From: Nematostella vectensis
Taxonomy: Eukaryota > Cnidaria > Anthozoa > Actiniaria > Edwardsiidae
Direction of reading: 5' to 3'
Assembly: GCF_932526225.1 (NCBI RefSeq)
Contig: NC_064035.1
Coordinates: forward strand, 19,085,969 to 19,149,968
DNA: 64,000 nucleotides
Shown: positions 10,730-22,269 of the stretch, piece after piece
Layout of the letters: each line of letters starts with the position of its first letter
How positions within the stretch are numbered: position 1 is the first letter of the stretch
Notes under the pieces: model-generated
What the model saw: only the letters and a program-made list of their open reading frames with translations
Databases searched by the model: none
What the model was told of the DNA's origin: nothing
Program-made: the position numbers and the translations under genes

Positions 10730-11653
10730 ATCTTTATACTACTGCTTGCAGCCTCAGTCAGCCTCTTATTTGTTTTAGTTTTTTTTTATTTCAAAGTGAA
10801 AGGGAAATTTTCCTTGCTACTGCTTGGACATCATGAACTTCCTCAGTCAGACACTTATTTGCTATTGTTTTCTTCGAACATGAGGTCAGAAGAAACTACT
10901 GTTTGGACTTCTTTTGACTTACACACCAATAAAAATGCTAAAATTGATTAACTTTTTGACTCATTATGGCGCTAACTGTGATAGCAACCTTTTTTTAAAT
11001 TTGGGAGCAACTTTACAAATTTGAGCAACTTGTGGTTTTTTGGTCAACTTTTTAAGATTTTTTGGGGCATCCTCCAGCTAAGCCAGGAGCCTAAGTCTAG
11101 CGCTTTTTTTGTCGCGGGGAAATTTATTGCTTACGCGATGAAAAGAAAAAAGAAAAACAACGCGCGTATGTCAGAAAAAATGAATGTCGTATTTTTAAAA
11201 TCTAGCCCTGCTCCAGTGGTGGGTTAACTCGCTATCCTACCGTTTAGTTGGCGTAGCACAGGCCTCCCAAACTTTGTAGTAGAAATAAAGTCCTACTACT
11301 TTATCAAATGTCCTAACATTTTGCTTTATTATGCGACCTTCGTTGCGATGCTGATTCGAAAATTGTGCTGGGGAGCCAGAAAGTTACATGAAATGTATAC
11401 TTGAAATGAATTTGTCTCGCTAGTGTCGCGCACCAACTCGAATCCTACAAATGACACTTTTTTGGCAATGAAATGGAGGTAATTACATGCGATGTAGAGG
11501 TGTTTTGGGGCTTACGGTGAGTTATCCGCAGGTTAGCTAACCTATGATTAGCGAATTTTAACCCAGGATCAGGCGCTGATCGAGGGTTAAGTTAATCGGC
11601 CTTACAAGAACCGGCCGATGCACCTGAGAACGAGGCTATACGAAACCTCGTGT
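10730..11653. other. 3' flank of the GPCR gene, no gene seen
   Basis: Non-coding sequence with scattered short frames only. It would contain the 3' UTR of the minus-strand receptor gene ending at 11654. I found no clear minus-strand AATAAA close to the stop. Confidence 0.35.
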
Positions 11654-14600
11654 TCAACACGTGAGCAACCGTTTGACAGAGGTCCTGAACTCGCGCATGC
11701 GTATGGCGTATACCCAAGGGTTGATGGCCGAGCTTGAGTAGCAAATCATGGATGTCCAGAACCACACGCGGTTGATATCGAAGAAGTCACACTGTGTGCT
11801 TGCTCCGAGGGTTATGAAGTTGGTGACGAGGCTCGGCAGGTAGAGGACTACAAACAGCACGATCACGATGCCAAAAGTCCACGCTGCTTTGCGGTTCTTT
11901 AGGCGGTTGCGTGTCTCCTCGATCGTTTGCTGCTTGAAAATAATAATCATTTAAAAAAAAATTATATAATATAAAATAAGCTTGTAACGATTCACCTTCT
12001 TCAGTCTGCCCTGAAGAAGTCTTATTAAAGACGAAAATTTGGCAGAGTCGATTTCCAGTTTTTGGTGTATTAAATTAAAATATAAATATATGTAAATAAC
12101 TTTATAGTGCTTTTTATGTTATTACGTAGCAGTTCTTGTCGAGAAAAGAGAGTAAAAATTCATTCCCTTTAGACAAGCGGAATAGGAAGGATATTGTTCT
12201 AATGCTGTATTCTCCATTCCTTTTATGAATTTCCGTGGAAATTATTTATCTAATGACTGAGTCTTTGGTAATCCCAACTGGTAGTGGCTATTCGTTTTTA
12301 TCGAAACGGCGTCATAGTAGTAGCATAGTAGTAGTTCACCTGTGAATTCCTCGGCTGTGCCTCGTTGATCTTGTTTGTTTGCGTCTTGGCAGCTATGACG
12401 ATCTGACTGTAGCAGAATGAGATCACCACGGCGGGTATAAACCCTGTAATCACGCTACCTGCGATCCACACGCCGCTGATTTGGTCGTATGGTACTAGGA
12501 ATGCAGAAGACCCCAGCAAGGCGGCGAAAAACCAAGTTAAGGCGATCACCACCAAGCAACGGGGAACCGTAACCACTTGACGATAGTGCATTGGCTTTGA
12601 CACAGCAATAAACCTAGCAATTAAGACATGTCATATGAACATATAAGGCTCATACGGCGGCGATTCGCGAGTAAATGCTAATGGATAGTTATCTTTATGA
12701 GGGATAGTTAACTTTATACGTCAGCAAGCGTCAACAAGCAAGCTGCTTCAATGGCTTAGATGTAAAAGCAGTGCATAAGTACGAAAAAACTGTTTTCGAC
12801 TATCAAGAATAACAATTTCTGGCTGTAATATGTATAATGTAAGTTGCCCCGATTACAACTTGCGGGCGATAATTATAATCGAAGTCTCCGTGAGCGAACT
12901 CGTGAATGCAAATTTATTTTTCTAGTTATTTTCTCGTGTGCATAGAAGATATACAGGAGGAATTTCATATTGAACAAAGCATGAACACATCCAAGATGCT
13001 GAGAGTACATAAAATTGTCCTTTTACCTTTTTTTCTTGTCGATGTCATGACAGTATAATTAATTATATAGTATAATTTCGGTCATCGTGTCGATTTGGGT
13101 TTCCTGTGGAACAAGCCGCCGCCATCTTGGGAACGAAATCTCCCGTCCCCTCCCAATATGCGCAATTAGTAGTCTATGCGTTGCCTTTCCAGCTTCGATT
13201 TGGACGGCGTCTGTACCAAGATTTGGGCTACCTTTGGCAGTCCGCGATACAAAGCGGGCATGTATTTCGCACTTGCCCTGTGTTTACGATTAAAAGCTCC
13301 TTCTTCGATTTATACCGCGAATACGATGGCGATATCAAAGGATTATTTGGTAAGTATGACGACTTATGATCCGATGTTTTACGGGGTTTTCTTATCATGG
13401 CTTTCGAAGTTTGTCATTTGATGATAAAAGAACTCGGATAATCAAACTAGGGCAAAGCGAAAGGTATTCAAACAGCCCAAAATCCCATGCCTGACGTTTG
13501 TACTGTAAGGCTTTCTCGGCCCCGCTTCTCGGCCCTTCTAATATCAGACATAAAATTGCTTTTTTTTATTCGATACTGGGTTTGCAGTATTTTATATTTT
13601 GAGTCTATTTTTCCACAGCAATGTCCAGTCCAGAACTACTATGATTGCAAATCATTTCCCAAGAAATAAAACAAAATGGATTGCTACATTATTTCAAATC
13701 AAGGCAAACACAGCCACGGAGGAGAAATCCAGTGAATACATGAGCAGTAATCTTTTCAGTAGCTATTATCATGGCCACCACTTAGACCCAAATTTATGTA
13801 CAGGCATGCAGCCCAGGGTGGGCACACGGGTTGTGTCCCTCCCACTCAACTACCAAAAAGCAGTCTTTTTAAAATATACTTACTCTCCATAATATTTATG
13901 ACTGCACATCCCCTCCACAGCTAATCAGATTGTTTGTTATGGTTATCAGACTTCACCTTCCCTTTTCTAGACATACAATGCCTTCAATTAAATAATTTCT
14001 TTTGTTTAATGAAATAAGACTACAAGCAATTTGTTTTTGTTCTACCTCTCTTATTAAACAAACAGAGAAACCATGAAAGGGTTAGTAATCAGCCAAGACA
14101 GTGGCTGCAAAGAAAATGGGTTCTTGCATAAATCTGGCCTATGGAAAATGTGCGAACTGCCCCACACAAATCTAAAAGAATATTGTTTTAACCCTTGCAA
14201 TTGAATGACCAACCAATCTATGAGCTCGAGCACTTTGATCATCACAAAAATGCATACCGTCGCTACAAGGATAGTTTTATGAAATGTATTTTCTTGGATT
14301 TCTTCTCAATTCACCGGAATATTCAACTCAATGTCATATCTAATGTCTAACTTACAGATTTCGTTTGGAAGATAATAAATGTTCAAAAACCACGAAGAAG
14401 CAGCAAGTCAGAGCGGAAGCGGTGTTTGCACGAGGTTTTCCACTCTTGATTTTGAAGTCTTTTTTTTTAAACGTTTTCGAAATCTTGTAATCCTCGAAGT
14501 ACTACATCCCCTTAATATACCGCAACTGCCTGTATCCTTGATGCTAGAATGAAATTTTTGATGGTACCTGTGCAAATAGGATGGTTTTTCTTTTCGGTTT

Positions 14601-16860
14601 CAAGTCACAAAACACCGGCAAACAACAAGATGTAAATGCCAAAACGCGGGGGTAGGGTGAGTAAAAATGCTCACGCGCAGTGGTGGGGTGGTTGTTACTA
14701 AAAATAGCCAGATTCGGAATCGACATGGTGCGCGTGTAATATCAAAGTGTCCCTCTCTTATATTATGCTCTCTTGGTTTCATGCATGTTAAAATTCTAGA
14801 AAGGCGCAAAATCTTTATTCGCTGAATAAGCGAGGCCATATGTTTGTACGAGTTTTGTTTGGAATTTAGTTTAGCTGATTGGGAAGAATTGTGAAAAATT
14901 AATCTGTTGAAATCTATCCTCTTCTATTTTTTCTAACAGAGGCTTTTTTACCCTGCAAACAGAGACCCTGCTAACACAGGCTTTTCCCTGTGTGTTTCTC
15001 GGACAGTCGCAGTTTTGGCTAGTCGCTCTATCAGCACAAACTCAAACAAACAACGCGAAAACCCAGAGACGCGAATCGGCAAGTACTAAAACAAAGAGAA
15101 TAAAAAACTTTGCTACCATTTTACTTGTTTTGTTTGCAAACTAACCAAACTAACAGATTGAATTGGACTGAACCGTAGAAGACCGATTGACGTCAGTGAC
15201 AAGGCGCATGTGCACGCTCAACCCACATGGAAGACTTTTCTGAAGAAACTAGCTTATATGTACTTTATACCAAAGAATGACCGTAGCGGACACAGGTCGA
15301 TAACAAATCCCTATTATAGTACTAGGCTTTAACCGGAAGTTGAACACCGGAAGTATATATATTATCTAAGGATTGCTGTGTTGCTAAAGCACAGAAAGAC
15401 CACAAAAAGTTTACTGATGATCGATCCAACCGGAGTCCCTCCATATCCAAACTGAATTACTCAGTAATTTAATGAAAAGCAAAAACATTTTGGAATTCCA
15501 AGAAAATTCAGCCAAAAATTGTCGTTTTTGCCAAACGCGTCCACTTCCATATAGGGAAACTAATATATTCCTTATTTGGAAAAACTGTATGAATTTTGTT
15601 CTTTTTAAGGTTATCGTACCGCAGGTGCTTCGTAAACATTATGACTTGTAATCAGAAGAGAAAAACAGTGACTGTGACCATCTTTAGTCAATGGAGAAAG
15701 TATCTGAAAAGGCAGTTCTCGGTACCAGTCCCTCAAAACGACAACGTTTTCTTCATATGCATGGGAAGGACGAAAGGGTTTTTAAACTCCAGTATGCTGC
15801 CATATAAAAAGCCAATGCCTTTATCTCTCTTAAGCTATCGGCCACTCTGGTATGATCACATAGCCCCAGTCCTTGTTTATCTTTGCTTAGTATAAAAATA
15901 CATACTACTTTTTTCATTAAGGATTCTAAAGAGCTACCGCCTTAAGAGTTACCGCACTTAATGTAAACTTGGGTGGAGCCGTTAGAACCGAATATCCGCC
16001 CCCAGATTTGCGTTAATGCCACCAAGTTAAATTTCCGTTTTAAAAGAAAAACTAAACCTCTGAGCGGAAGACACGGATGCTTAGAAATCAAAATAACTCG
16101 TACATAGAAAAAGGAGTTTATGTTTTTCAGGTGTTACAACAGGTGTTACGTTGTTTATATATCGAATGCTAGTGGTTGATTGAAGATAAGAAAATGATTT
16201 ATGACTTGGAAATTTGACTATTTGCTGTTGTTTTTGCTAGGATAAAAGCAATTTTCGGATAAAACCGAATATCTGACGATAAGTATTTAAGCGGCATTAA
16301 AACCTCTTGGTTAAAGACTTCTACAATAAGCATAGACAAGACAAGCTCAAATTAAAACGAAAATTTAAATATCTGTACTATCATATCTATACCTTTTTCT
16401 AATGGGGGTTGGAGTGGCAGCCGTTAGCGCGATCATTGCTGTATAGTATACATTAGGTCAAACGACGGACAAATTATCGGGTCTCCGTAAAAGTAACTGC
16501 TTTATTTAGTCGCATTTCCACTCACCTATCAATCGACACAGCACACAGGTTGTATTGAGTCGCGGCCACTGTAAGCAGCCACACAAATGTCTCTGTATTT
16601 TTAATTTCCCTGATGTCTCTGATTGATTTCATGAGACTTAGAGATACATAAAATGGGTTAGCTAACGCCCCGACAATCCAGTCAGCCAGAGCAAGTGAAG
16701 CAATAAACATGTTAGACGTTGTACGTAGTGACGAATACTTGAAAATGGCCAAGAGTACTATAGTATTTCCACCAACGGAAAAAACGCAAAAAACTGTGTT
16801 ATAAGCTGCCACTATGAAGGTCGCGGTCGCCGACAGTACCTCGTCTGAGCAGTTTGACAT
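11654..16860 (-). CDS. Class A (rhodopsin-like) G-protein-coupled receptor, 295 aa, three exons
   Basis: The exons are 16526-16860 (TM1-3), 12340-12613 (TM4-5) and 11654-11932 (TM6-7) on the minus strand. The joins are phase-consistent: ...SID-R/F across intron 1, and phase 0 across intron 2. An N-glycosylation sequon (N3-C-S) sits in the short N-terminus. TM1 has GNT, TM2 has SLALADW with the sodium-site aspartate, TM3 ends in DRF (111-113), TM6 has a proline (LYLPSLV) and TM7 has NPWVY. The receptor is plasma-membrane, with unknown ligand. Oddities: no Asp at 3.32 (so not aminergic), no Cys at 3.25 (K by my count), and no cysteine in the second extracellular loop, so the canonical disulfide is absent. 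Intron 1 splits the DRY arginine codon, a recurrent GPCR intron site. The intron 2 acceptor is a tandem CAAGCAG, so the third exon may begin at 11932 or 11929. Confidence 0.88.
12005..12046 (+). other. Stem-loop with hammerhead-like CTGAAGA...GAAA boxes in GPCR intron 2
   Basis: TCTGCC (12005-12010) pairs with GGCAGA (12041-12046). Between them are CTGAAGA (12011-12017), a GTCTT/AAGAC hairpin (12019-12023 with 12028-12032) and GAAA (12033-12036). The order resembles a hammerhead core with a vanishing stem III. However, there is an extra A before the stem II arm and no preferred cleavage nucleotide, so catalysis is doubtful. Similar hairpins occur near transposon 3' ends. I describe the structure without claiming activity. 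Confidence 0.3.
13087..13669 (+). ncRNA. Possible small spliced plus-strand transcript inside the GPCR intron
   Basis: A promoter-like stretch with GCCGCCATCTTGG (YY1-type) at about 13117-13130 precedes a strong donor TTTG/GTAAGTATG (exon end 13349) and a strong acceptor TTTTTCCACAG (exon start 13619). AATAAA follows at about 13665. Joined, an ATG at 13326 gives a 24-residue peptide starting MAISKDYL and ending SFPKK, with two cysteines and a stop at 13667-13669. It matches nothing I recognise, so this may be a long non-coding RNA, a micropeptide gene, or coincidental splice sites. It is antisense to, and nested in, GPCR intron 1. Confidence 0.3.
13670..16525. other. Remainder of GPCR intron 1, no gene seen
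   Basis: About 2.9 kb of non-coding DNA. The open frames present lack family similarity or start context. No well-defined transposon ends were found here. Confidence 0.4.
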
Positions 16861-17340
16861 TTTGTTACGTTGACAAGAGAAAGAGAAGGTTGTTTCGGGT
16901 TGTTCTTTGTAGACTCAATGAAATTGTAATATACGATCTTAGACGCTTGATAATTATTTTAACTACCTCAGACATTAATTATGTTAACTCGGCGGAACTA
17001 CAAACTTTTAATAAGCAAAACAAAGTCGATTCTTTTCATTCTCATTCAGGGGTTCCCACGCAGAGTGCCTTTGTTTTAAATAAACCAGCAGAATAAGAGA
17101 GAAGCTCAGCAATTCTCCTCCACATCCTGATTCATTTTTTAAAGGAGACCACAAGGGAGACATCAAAGTAGAATATAAAAATGGATAAAAAGATGGAAAA
17201 AAGACATTCTATATAAATATATTGTTTAAGACGTCATAATGACGTCTAACAACACAAAACGCTAAGCAAAAGCTGTTTTCAACAATCTACATCCGGGCAA
17301 TTGGTAAATGCTAAACATCGTCTGCAACAATTACCCAGAA
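16861..17340 (-). promoter_or_regulatory. 5' flank of the GPCR gene
   Basis: Upstream of the receptor ATG (16860, minus). Non-coding; no definite promoter elements could be assigned. Confidence 0.25.
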
Positions 17341-17455
17341 GACCCTGGGGCGAGGTTGATCTTCTGATCACTGAAATCGTAATCACGAAAGCCTCGAGAG
17401 ACGACCCCGTCTAAATAGATAAGTACCAACCTCGTTCCCAGGTTATTCTGAGAAA
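17341..17455. mobile_element. Short inverted-repeat element (GACCCTGGG...CCCAGGT)
   Basis: GACCCTGGGGCGAGGTTG near 17341 and CAACCTCGTTCCCAGGTT near 17428-17445 are inverted copies around about 70 bp. A related phrase GGACCAGGAACGAGGTTG occurs at about 21735-21752, indicating a dispersed family. Confidence 0.55.
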
Positions 17456-17785
17456 TTTAATATGGCGTCTAGGCTAGCCTATATTTCCATTGGTGAAATA
17501 AGCCCGGCGAAATGAGGCATGGATTCCATGGATTCTAACAAGGAACGGCCGTTATCAGTCCTGAATGTCTCCCATATAGGAGACGCTTTTTACAGGACAA
17601 AGATTCAGCCAATCAGAATAAAGCGACCACCTCGACCCCCAGCGGCGCGTTTTTTCTCTTCTCTTCCAGTTACTCATTTACCAGGTGGCGGCGGTTACAC
17701 ACAGCGCGTCATTTGAAGTCGCAAGCTCGTAGGGACAGAGCTCGCTGCAGGAGCGAAAACAAGACTGCTTTATTCAACACTAACA

Positions 17786-17885
17786 CATACCTGTCAACTC
17801 TCCCGCATTAGGCGGGAGTCTCAAGATTTTGGACCCCTTCTCCCGCTCTCCCGCGTTGAGCAGCAAATCTCCCGCTTTTAAGCGA
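17786..17885. mobile_element. Transposon terminus with CTCCCGC motifs
   Basis: ACCTGTCAACTCTCCCGC followed by three CTCCCGC phrases within about 100 bp resembles one end of a cut-and-paste DNA element. The opposite end was not located. The remaining DNA from 17456 to 18136 shows no gene. Confidence 0.35.
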
Positions 17886-18136
17886 TTGTTATCGCTTCCG
17901 AAAAATTATTCCATAGAAAATCGTCATTTTGCCTATTTTCTATTCAAATATTTGAAACAACAATTCCCTTGTGTAGCGCAACTTATCTAGCACCCTCGTG
18001 AGATCTATAAGTGGATTTGTTCGCCAGAGCTTTCTATACGGCACCTACAAGGTTAAACCCACCCCTCTCCAAAATCAATATACCCCACCCCCCAAAAAAA
18101 ATCTCTAGCCTTGAGATTTTCATTAGAAAAGCTGCT

Positions 18137-18490
18137 TTAAGTTGTAATAATGATATAGAGAAATGAAATTGATGTATAGTATAAAACTGATATTAAGTAA
18201 GGGTTAAATACCGAGAAAGGAGGCGGAGAATTGCACATAAAATTTTGGATGAACTGGATTGTTGAATTTCCAGGGTTACAAATACAAATTTTGCTTTCAT
18301 GACCTTCCTCGATTTCTTTGAGAAGCATGTGGCATGCTCCTCCGTCTTCCCTTCTAGCTATCCATAATCTTGTAGATTCCTGCTTCCTCAGTTTTTTTTT
18401 CCAGGGCTTTCGTCTAGAAGTAAAGCCAGCAAAACAACAGAGGCAGCGTATATTTGTTTCGCAACAGCGGCCGCCATCTTGAGAAATCTT
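18137..18490 (-). pseudogene. PIF/Harbinger-type transposase N-terminus, frameshifted
   Basis: On the minus strand an ATG in AAGATGGCGGCC (about 18482) opens a hydrophobic N-terminal stretch (MAAAVAKQIYAASVVLLALL). After a poly-A run (T-run near 18391-18399 on the plus strand) this frame stops. In the next frame the text continues with a basic segment and WIARREDGGACHMLLKEIEE, which resembles the N-terminal region of animal Harbinger/HARBI1 transposases (basic-W-RR-GA-LL-EL). No DDE catalytic region follows. This is a frameshifted, truncated copy, identified by pattern only. Confidence 0.5.
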
Positions 18491-18685
18491 AACCAATCAG
18501 CGTGCAGGAATCTCAAAACCTGCTACAACTTTTTTTGTTGCGTGACAAGTTGTGGCGCGGGGTGAAAAACGAGCATCATCGATGCACAACGCGCAGCGCA
18601 TCGATAATGCGCGACAAGTTGAGGGATTTTGTGCCTCGCATTTCTCCGGCTTTACTCGGCCGTCAAAGTTGTCCTCTCTTGTTAA

Positions 18686-19146
18686 ACACGAGGTTCCACT
18701 ATAGAAGGGAAAGCTCCTCCCACCCCGGGCTCGAATTTGCAATAATAATCAGAACACTGCAACGCTAGCAGTCACAAATTATAAGCCTCCTGTAAAATTG
18801 CTTATCTCTGAGATTCAGTCGGCTGAAATAAAACTATTTTTGCACAGGTAACAAGACAGTTGTGTTAAGAGATTGTTAAATTAGTTATTTGCTTTCCACT
18901 CACGTTTTAGGGGCAAAATTTTAAATTTTGCGCTATCCATAATCTAGCGCACCTGCATAAATTATAAATTATAAAGAGCACACAGTATGGTATGGAATTT
19001 TTTTACGATAGATCGGCACATTTTTAGATGGACAACTCTAGGAATGATATTTATTTTGGTTTAGAATTGTCCTGACATGTTCACTTATTTACGGCTAATT
19101 GTTCGGGGGTGGGAGGAGCTTTTCCTTTCAAAGCGGAACCTCGTGT
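18686..19146. mobile_element. TTAA-flanked MITE, 461 bp
   Basis: ACACGAGGTTCC begins at 18686 and its complement GGAACCTCGTGT ends at 19146. The inverted ends extend about 40 bp through GAAAGCTCCTCCCACCCC. TTAA lies immediately outside each end (18682-18685 and 19147-19150). TTAA duplications are typical of piggyBac-like insertion; Harbinger TTA/TAA is an alternative, notable given the Harbinger relic 200 bp away. Non-coding. Confidence 0.75.
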
Positions 19147-19683
19147 TTAAAGAATGTCTAATCCTGCACAGACCCGTCAGTAAAATCTTCTCTGGCACTT
19201 GGAATATAACCGAGAACAGACATGAAAGGAAGAAAATGATAACGCTATAACAAGTACTGATAACTAATACCAGCTGCTAATACGAATAAAAAGGTAGAGC
19301 CCGAGGTAGAGCCCGAGGATCGATCCTTCTCAGATCAGATGAGACGAAAAAAAATAGACCATACTTCCAGGCATGTGCTGAAACGCCGTATGGCAGCTAA
19401 AGCTTTTCACGGCTAAGCTGAGAATTTTGGCCTCAGCACCGCTATCTATAGAACTGTATAATACAAAGGAACCTGAGGTACCCGCGCATTAATGGGGAGG
19501 CAATAACCAGGATCACAGGCCTATCTTAGTCGGTTACGCCACGTTCAGCTCGCTGAGATGTAGACTGAAAAATATCAGGGTATTTTTCACGTTTGCTTCT
19601 CTCTCTTGCTTCTTTAGTAGTATGATAATTTCGTCATCATGCACAGCACGCTGTGACCTAGGTATAATACATTGCCGCCTTAA

Positions 19684-19930
19684 AGCCGCATTGTCACCAG
19701 TTTACTTCCGGTCGATTACCTAACAATATCCGATGATTTTTAACGGAAAACGCGAAAAATATTTCAAAATATTGAAAGCAGTGTGTCTATTGGAAGTTTG
19801 TTTGAGGATGTGATCGATAATTTAGAGCGGATGGCTTGTTAAATATCTCGGATTCTAATAGATTCTATTGTCTTTTAACGGTTGAGGTTTTCCGTCGGAC
19901 CTCCGGAAGAAAACTGGTGACAATGCGGCT
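19684..19930. mobile_element. TTAA-flanked MITE, 247 bp (AGCCGCATTGTCACC ends)
   Basis: AGCCGCATTGTCACCAGTTT at 19684 is mirrored by AAACTGGTGACAATGCGGCT ending at 19930. TTAA is present on both sides (19680-19683 and 19931-19934). Ends are about 30 bp with one or two mismatches. The TIR sequence differs from the 18686-19146 element but the target is the same. Confidence 0.8.
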
Positions 19931-20400
19931 TTAAGCCTTTTCTTTTCCGTGCTCAATCGGCCAAGTGCATAAGGCTTTCGTGCTCAAAAACAAAGAAAGT
20001 AAAACTGAACTATGCTGAAATGTGCGCGATCTAAATATGGTCATATGCTCGTTTAAGACACAAAGTGGAATAGTTAGCGTTCATATTCTTACATTTGCGA
20101 GTCGCAAATGCCGTGATGCTTGCTTGAACAATCCACTGTCATTATTTAGCGACACATATTTGACATTCAAGAACACAAATAAAATAATCTTTATAATAAA
20201 TGATATTTGTTTCCCAAAATCTCTTTTTTTTAATTCTATAATAAAACCAAACAGAAACTGTGATTAGGTTAATGCGTGTATCTGTACTAGGGTATGGAAG
20301 GTATGGAAGGGCTGGGCTACTATATTATAATCGCAGAAATTATCCACATGTTTCTTCAGTCAGTAGAAATTTGAAAAGTTTCATGGTATTTTTGATAGAA

Positions 20401-20635
20401 GAACTGCCATTTGACAATGGCCATTTGCCGTTTGCACTGACAACGTTTATTGAAATAGGTGTATTTGTACACATTATGTACAGAGACGCACCCCATTTTC
20501 ATCGCATGCGCATAGACTTATCATCTTTATTCTTACAAATAATTATACCCATAAGCAGTGATTGGTCTTAGAACTGCCATTTGTCAATTGCCATTCGCCA
20601 TTTGCACTGACAACGTTTATTGAAATAGATGTATA
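20401..20635 (+). repeat. Two direct copies of a 65-bp motif, spaced 170 bp
   Basis: GAACTGCCATTTGACAATGG at 20401 and GAACTGCCATTTGTCAATTG at 20571 start two 65-bp copies that share CGTTTATTGAAATAG and GTAT endings. The last 16 bp resemble the outer end of MITE family B, so the copies may be solo ends of a related element. Confidence 0.6.
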
Positions 20636-20645
20636 CATATCATAT

Positions 20646-22269
20646 ATATATACATCAATCACATCATACTATTAATCAATCAATAATAAATCCGTGAAAA
20701 CGGATCTTATCTGATTCTGATTTTTTATTTTGTTCCTTCTGTAACAGCTATACTTTTGGTGTCTATTACATCTTGTAACCGCTATCATTTTTGGGTTCTC
20801 TAACCACATGTAACAGAACGACTATGACCCGCTTGGCTGGGGGAGGTACCGGTTTTTACTTTTCCGCTGTTACAAAGTCTTTACAAGATCTGGTGTCTAC
20901 AAGTATTTTCACATGTGACTCTTTTCAAGTTGCTTAGTGTCTAAAGTGTTAGTGGGAGAGAGTCTTGCAGGTGTCTCTTCAAGTTCTTAAGTGAGTGCTG
21001 GCGTGTTGGGGCTTCGGTACGCACCCCTTTTTATATTTTACTAAGACGGCATGTCCTTTAGGATAACTGACAGACACCCCAAATGGCTTTAAGCACTGTT
21101 TGGATAAGGGTTTAACCAATGGGTGTACGAGGGACGACCTTCCTGCGTCGGTGTGCCAGTCGGTTACCCTTGGGCTACCGTGACTCACGTAATGTTTACA
21201 ATGTTGCTACTGACTACGGATGTCACACACTTGTTACACTGCTAGTGCGCATGAAAAGCTACACACGTGACTATTATGATTGACAGCATTCTAATCATTT
21301 TTGCACTCAAACTCATAAAATGTACTAAAACCAAATTTCACCGACGGCTAGGTCTGAAGCTTACTTAGGGTAAACCTTGTGTGAACTCAGACTTAACTTT
21401 CCTTATGTAGCTAATGGATACAGGACTAAAACAAATGCTTAAAACTTCGTTCTCCAGTACCACTTGAAAAGGGACGCGGTACGCCTATAAGTTTCCCGAG
21501 CAAAAGGTCAATCTGCTAAAAATATGAACTGCTTGGCTAAGCAATTTCCATGCGAGCGTTTCATATTCCCTGTCAAACGCGATAGGTTAGCTAAACAAAA
21601 TGCTGACAGCCGATCAGTATATAATTTCTAGATGCTAAATATGTCTTCACTATATGTGTGACTTATTTCTGCGTGACACTTCTATCCCCGCTTGATATTT
21701 CGCCGACCCAAATAACAGGAAATGGAGAGGGTTGGACCAGGAACGAGGTTGTACCAGGTCCCCCACTTACTTCCTTTTGAGTCGTCTGACAAATTGAGTC
21801 GATGATTTCTTTGTTTGGATTGGGGTAGGACAAGGCCCCACGTTCTCTTGGGGAGCGTCAAAATGTCTGGACCGGAAATTGTTTTAAAAAATAATAAAAA
21901 AAAGAGGAGCCCAGCCGTTCAGAGTGGAACACCAGCATCCCAAAAGTATGAACAACAATGAAGGAAAAATTGGTCCGCTGGTAAGGTCCTCCCCGAACAA
22001 AAAAGCATACAGACGACTAATTTCCCTTCTTTTACTCCGGGTATTTTGGTAAAACTTTCCCGGTTTGAGGGTTAAAAATATTCAAATATAATTCGAAAAG
22101 AAAAAAAAACGCGTGGCCGAGCAAATAATGCTGTTTTCTGTTCTTCCTTTACATGGGTTACCTGTGTTTTCGGCGGGAAAAGTTGCACACAACGCGCGGG
22201 TCAAAATCATTGATAATCGTCCAACCGTCCAAAAAAGGAACCTATTTTCTACGATTTTCTACACAAACT
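20646..22269. other. Intergenic region upstream of the TEX12-like gene
   Basis: No gene recognised. Scattered repeat-like segments occur (about 21700-21860 with CCAGGAACGAGGTTGTACC). The promoter of the plus-strand gene starting at 22270 should lie at the right end; no motif is clear enough to mark. Confidence 0.35.

Noticed and set aside
13106-13369. 87-residue frame in the GPCR intron
   Set aside because: Starts at GTG rather than ATG and shows no conservation pattern; the same DNA is better explained as a 5' exon or promoter.
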